Assembly (NCBI GenBank): GCA_900321195.1
Contig: ONVG01000021.1
Span: forward strand, 1 to 17,537
Length of the DNA stretch: 17,537 nt
Reading direction: 5' to 3'
Origin: an uncultured Eubacteriales bacterium
GTDB lineage: Bacteria > Bacillota > Clostridia > Oscillospirales > Acutalibacteraceae
Shown here piece after piece: positions 15,414 through 17,537 of the stretch; the stretch's first letter is position 1, and each line of letters starts with the position of its first letter. The translations under genes and the position numbers were made by a program. The notes beneath the pieces were generated by a model that was not told where the DNA came from, ran no database searches, and saw only the letters and a list, made by a program, of their open reading frames with translations.

Positions 15414-15432
15414 TTAAGGGAAGGTGAATGGT

Positions 15433-16305
15433 ATGAAAAAGGCTGTCATAATAGGTTCGGGCCCGGCAGGTATATCCGCAGCACTTTATCTCCAGAGAAG
15501 CGGCAAGATCGATGTTTCCATAATATCAAACGGTATGGGAGCGCTTGGAAAGGCTGAAAAGATCGAGAATTATTACGGCTTTGCAGAGCCTGTTTCGGGT
15601 GAGGAGCTTTACAGAAGAGGTGTAGAGGGTGCAAAAAGACTCGGAGTTGAATTTATTGAGGAAGAAGTCGTTTCGATAGTTTTTGATGATAACTACTTGC
15701 CTGTTGCGGTCACGAATAAGGCAGAATATACCGCAGATGCACTCCTTCTTGCAACAGGTGTTTCAAGAAAAACTCTCAATATAAAGGGTATCAATGAGTT
15801 TGAGGGTAAGGGCGTGAGCTATTGTGCAGTATGCGACGCATTCTTTTACAGAGGAAAGAATGTCTGCGTCATCGGCAGCGGAGAGTATGCGATACATGAA
15901 GCTCAGGTGCTTGCGAATACATCTCCCGAAGTCACACTTCTTACAAACGGCGCAGAGCTTACAGCGGTGCTCCCTGAAAACATAAAGCTCAATACAAGCA
16001 AGATAGCAGAAGTAAAGGGAGATCTTACTGTTGAGAGCGTTGAGTTTGAGGACGGCAGCAGTATAGAAGTCAGCGGAGTTTTCATAGCGCTCGGTACAGC
16101 CGACAGCGGTGATCTTGCAAGAAAGGTCGGCGCTGTTATAGATAACGGGCACATAATGGTCAACAATAAAATGGAAACGACTATTCCGGGACTGTTTGCA
16201 GCCGGTGACTGCACAGGCGGAACTTTACAGGTATTCAAAGCTGTATATGAGGGCGCAACAGCAGGACTTGCTATTATAAACTATCTTAAAAACAAGCCGG
16301 AATGA
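15433..16305 (+). CDS. Thioredoxin-reductase-like flavoprotein, probably NAD(P)H-independent (FFTR-like)
   Basis: A 290-aa FAD protein of the thioredoxin reductase fold. GSGPAG (8-13) binds FAD, CAVC (C131/C134) is the redox disulfide, and the C-terminal GLFAAGDCTGG (253-263) closes the FAD site. The second dinucleotide domain is altered: GSGEYA (148-153) replaces GGGDSA, and the HRRxxxR motif that binds the NADPH phosphate is absent, with TNGAEL in its place. The protein is also about 20 residues shorter than standard TrxB. This matches the clostridial ferredoxin-dependent or related flavin thioredoxin reductases that do not use NADPH. Annotation pipelines will call it trxB. Start: GGAAGG (15419-15424) is 8 nt before ATG 15433; GTG 15424 overlaps that site. 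It is monocistronic with its own promoter; no thioredoxin gene lies beside it. Confidence 0.88.
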   Translation: MKKAVIIGSGPAGISAALYLQRSGKIDVSIISNGMGALGKAEKIENYYGFAEPVSGEELYRRGVEGAKRLGVEFIEEEVVSIVFDDNYLPVAVTNKAEYTADALLLATGVSRKTLNIKGINEFEGKGVSYCAVCDAFFYRGKNVCVIGSGEYAIHEAQVLANTSPEVTLLTNGAELTAVLPENIKLNTSKIAEVKGDLTVESVEFEDGSSIEVSGVFIALGTADSGDLARKVGAVIDNGHIMVNNKMETTIPGLFAAGDCTGGTLQVFKAVYEGATAGLAIINYLKNKPE

Positions 16306-16318
16306 TACATATAAAAAG

Positions 16319-16354
16319 AGCAGACACGATAAAAATTGTCGTGTCTGCTTTTTT
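16319..16354. terminator. Bidirectional terminator between convergent genes
   Basis: AGCAGACACGA (16319-16329) pairs perfectly with TCGTGTCTGCT (16339-16349) over a 9-nt loop. A T run follows on the plus strand, and the A-rich ATAAAAAG upstream gives a T run on the minus strand. It ends the flavoprotein gene from the left and the transporter gene from the right. Confidence 0.92.
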
Positions 16355-16375
16355 GTATTATCCTGAGATGTAATA

Positions 16376-17537
16376 TTATGCAAGTACTTTATGCGCGGAA
16401 ATGCCGTTTCCCGATATTGAAAAGGCAATGTTCGTGCTGTGGTCTGCTATACGTTCAAGGTTCGTAAGAAGCTCCATAAAGAGTGTGCCTGTTGTGGCGT
16501 TGCATTCGCCCTTGCTGAGTCTTTCGATATGATTGTCTTTGTACAGTTCTGTTTTGTCGTCTATTTCCTGCTCGGTAAGACTTACTCTTTCAAGCAGCGT
16601 AGGATCGGCAGTCTGTATCTCGAAAAGCTTCAGGGAATCGGTAAGCACACTGTCTACAAGACCTTTAAGCTCTGTCAGCTCCTCGGTAGCCTTTTCGCTG
16701 AAATGCTCATCATTTTCTATCAGTCTTGATGCTATCTCACAGATATTCTCCGCATGGTCGCCTATACGCTCCATGTCGCTTACAACATGGTAATATGAAC
16801 CGACTTTCAAAAGGTCATGTTCTTCAAGCGGCAGACCGCTTACCTTTACCATGAATGAAGTTATGGCGTGGTTAAGATAGTCTATTACTTCTTCGTTTTC
16901 CTCTACCTTCTGGATGTCTTTGTTGTCACTGTTGATAAGTACTTCCATTGAAAGACCGAAGTTCCTTTTTGAAAGCTTGCCCATGCGCTGTATTTCTTTG
17001 GATATCTGATTTACAGCGATAGGCGGTGTTTTAAGGATACGCTCATCAACATATTTGAGCCTGCAGGCTTCTCTTTCCTCGTCTTCCTTTCCGGGAATTA
17101 TGATACATGCTATCTTTACGATGATATTGTTGAAAGGAAGAAGTACAAGAGCAGGAACTACTGTAGAGCATATATGTACAAGTGATATTTGCAGAAGAAC
17201 ATTGTCCGTACAGTTTTGTATGAATGAAGTAAACGGAGTGAACAGCGTTATAAGAGTTAGTATCGATGCTCCGAAAATCGTGAATACGACATAAGAAAGT
17301 GAGGTTCGCTTTGCATCCCTTGTTGCTCCCATAGACGAAAGCACAGAGGTGAAACAGGCGCCTATGTGTATGCCGTATATTATGAATACGCTTTCCGGCA
17401 GCGCTATTGCGCCGATAGCGCCGAGTGACTGCAATATACCGACCGCAGCCGATGAGCTTTGTATGAGAGCCGCAAAAAACATACCGAAAATAACACCGAG
17501 TATCGGGTTGCTTATTGACGATATCATGCTTTTGAAG
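16376..17537 (-). CDS. Na/Pi-cotransporter family protein with C-terminal PhoU domain (5' end outside window)
   Basis: The C-terminal part of an NptA/YjbB-type protein that in characterised members moves phosphate across the membrane with sodium. The frame is open to the right edge, so the ATG at 17527 is probably internal. The visible part (numbered from that ATG) starts in the second transporter repeat: NPILGVIFGMFFAALIQSSSA (7-27) holds the signature QSSS, followed by GIHIGACFTSVLSSMGATRDAKR. Hydrophobic segments run to about 150. A PhoU-like domain occupies about 185-370, with two copies of the metal-binding-type motif: ERIGDHAENI and ERIADHSTNI. PhoU domains in this family are thought to regulate transport. 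The first QSS repeat is beyond the window. It is convergent with the flavoprotein gene. Confidence 0.93.
   Translation of the reverse strand, partial: FKSMISSISNPILGVIFGMFFAALIQSSSAAVGILQSLGAIGAIALPESVFIIYGIHIGACFTSVLSSMGATRDAKRTSLSYVVFTIFGASILTLITLFTPFTSFIQNCTDNVLLQISLVHICSTVVPALVLLPFNNIIVKIACIIIPGKEDEEREACRLKYVDERILKTPPIAVNQISKEIQRMGKLSKRNFGLSMEVLINSDNKDIQKVEENEEVIDYLNHAITSFMVKVSGLPLEEHDLLKVGSYYHVVSDMERIGDHAENICEIASRLIENDEHFSEKATEELTELKGLVDSVLTDSLKLFEIQTADPTLLERVSLTEQEIDDKTELYKDNHIERLSKGECNATTGTLFMELLTNLERIADHSTNIAFSISGNGISAHKVLA

Overview
The window looks like chromosome from a low-to-moderate-GC anaerobic member of Clostridia. An Oscillospiraceae/Ruminococcaceae gut bacterium fits best, possibly close to [Eubacterium] siraeum. 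The evidence is AGGAGG-type ribosome binding sites, frequent TTG/GTG starts, a pbp-minD-mgsA cluster recalling the clostridial mreBCD-pbp2-minCDE-rodA-mgsA locus, an FMN riboswitch on a ribD-ribE-ribBA-ribH operon, an Rpn/PDDEXK nuclease, and a secreted LRR/Ig-like protein with tandem tyrosine-rich repeats. The genus assignment is inference.

Layout. 1-2530: the C-terminal part of a class B penicillin-binding protein, a MinD-family ATPase and methylglyoxal synthase, closed by a good terminator; minC, minE and rodA are absent. 2559-7879: from its own promoter, a PLP-dependent Orn/Lys/Arg decarboxylase-family gene. It is followed by a large iron-sulfur/FrhB-like plus polysaccharide pyruvyl transferase fusion gene, broken by an internal deletion and frameshift near 4396, and an overlapping membrane acyltransferase. 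7876-8942: a stand-alone Rpn-family nuclease with its own promoter and terminator.

8969-13380: the riboflavin module. It runs from a strong promoter through an FMN riboswitch and leader terminator to RibD, riboflavin synthase, bifunctional RibBA and lumazine synthase. A HAD phosphatase 32 nt after ribH is a candidate for the dephosphorylation step missing from most annotated rib operons. 13403-15307: a secreted repeat protein begins 22 nt after the HAD gene with no visible terminator between them.

15354-17537: a compact thioredoxin-reductase-like flavoprotein with its own promoter. That promoter carries a perfect 11-bp inverted repeat and a 13-bp palindrome over the -10 box. The protein keeps the redox CxxC but lacks the canonical NADPH-binding motif, like ferredoxin/flavin-type thioredoxin reductases. 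A bidirectional terminator separates it from a convergent Na/Pi-cotransporter plus PhoU gene that runs off the right edge.

I saw no tRNA, rRNA, CRISPR array or insertion sequence. I did not find a convincing wholly new system. The best leads are the broken redox/pyruvyl-transferase/ILEI-like fusion gene, the thioredoxin-reductase-like gene with its symmetric promoter, and the HAD gene attached to the rib operon.
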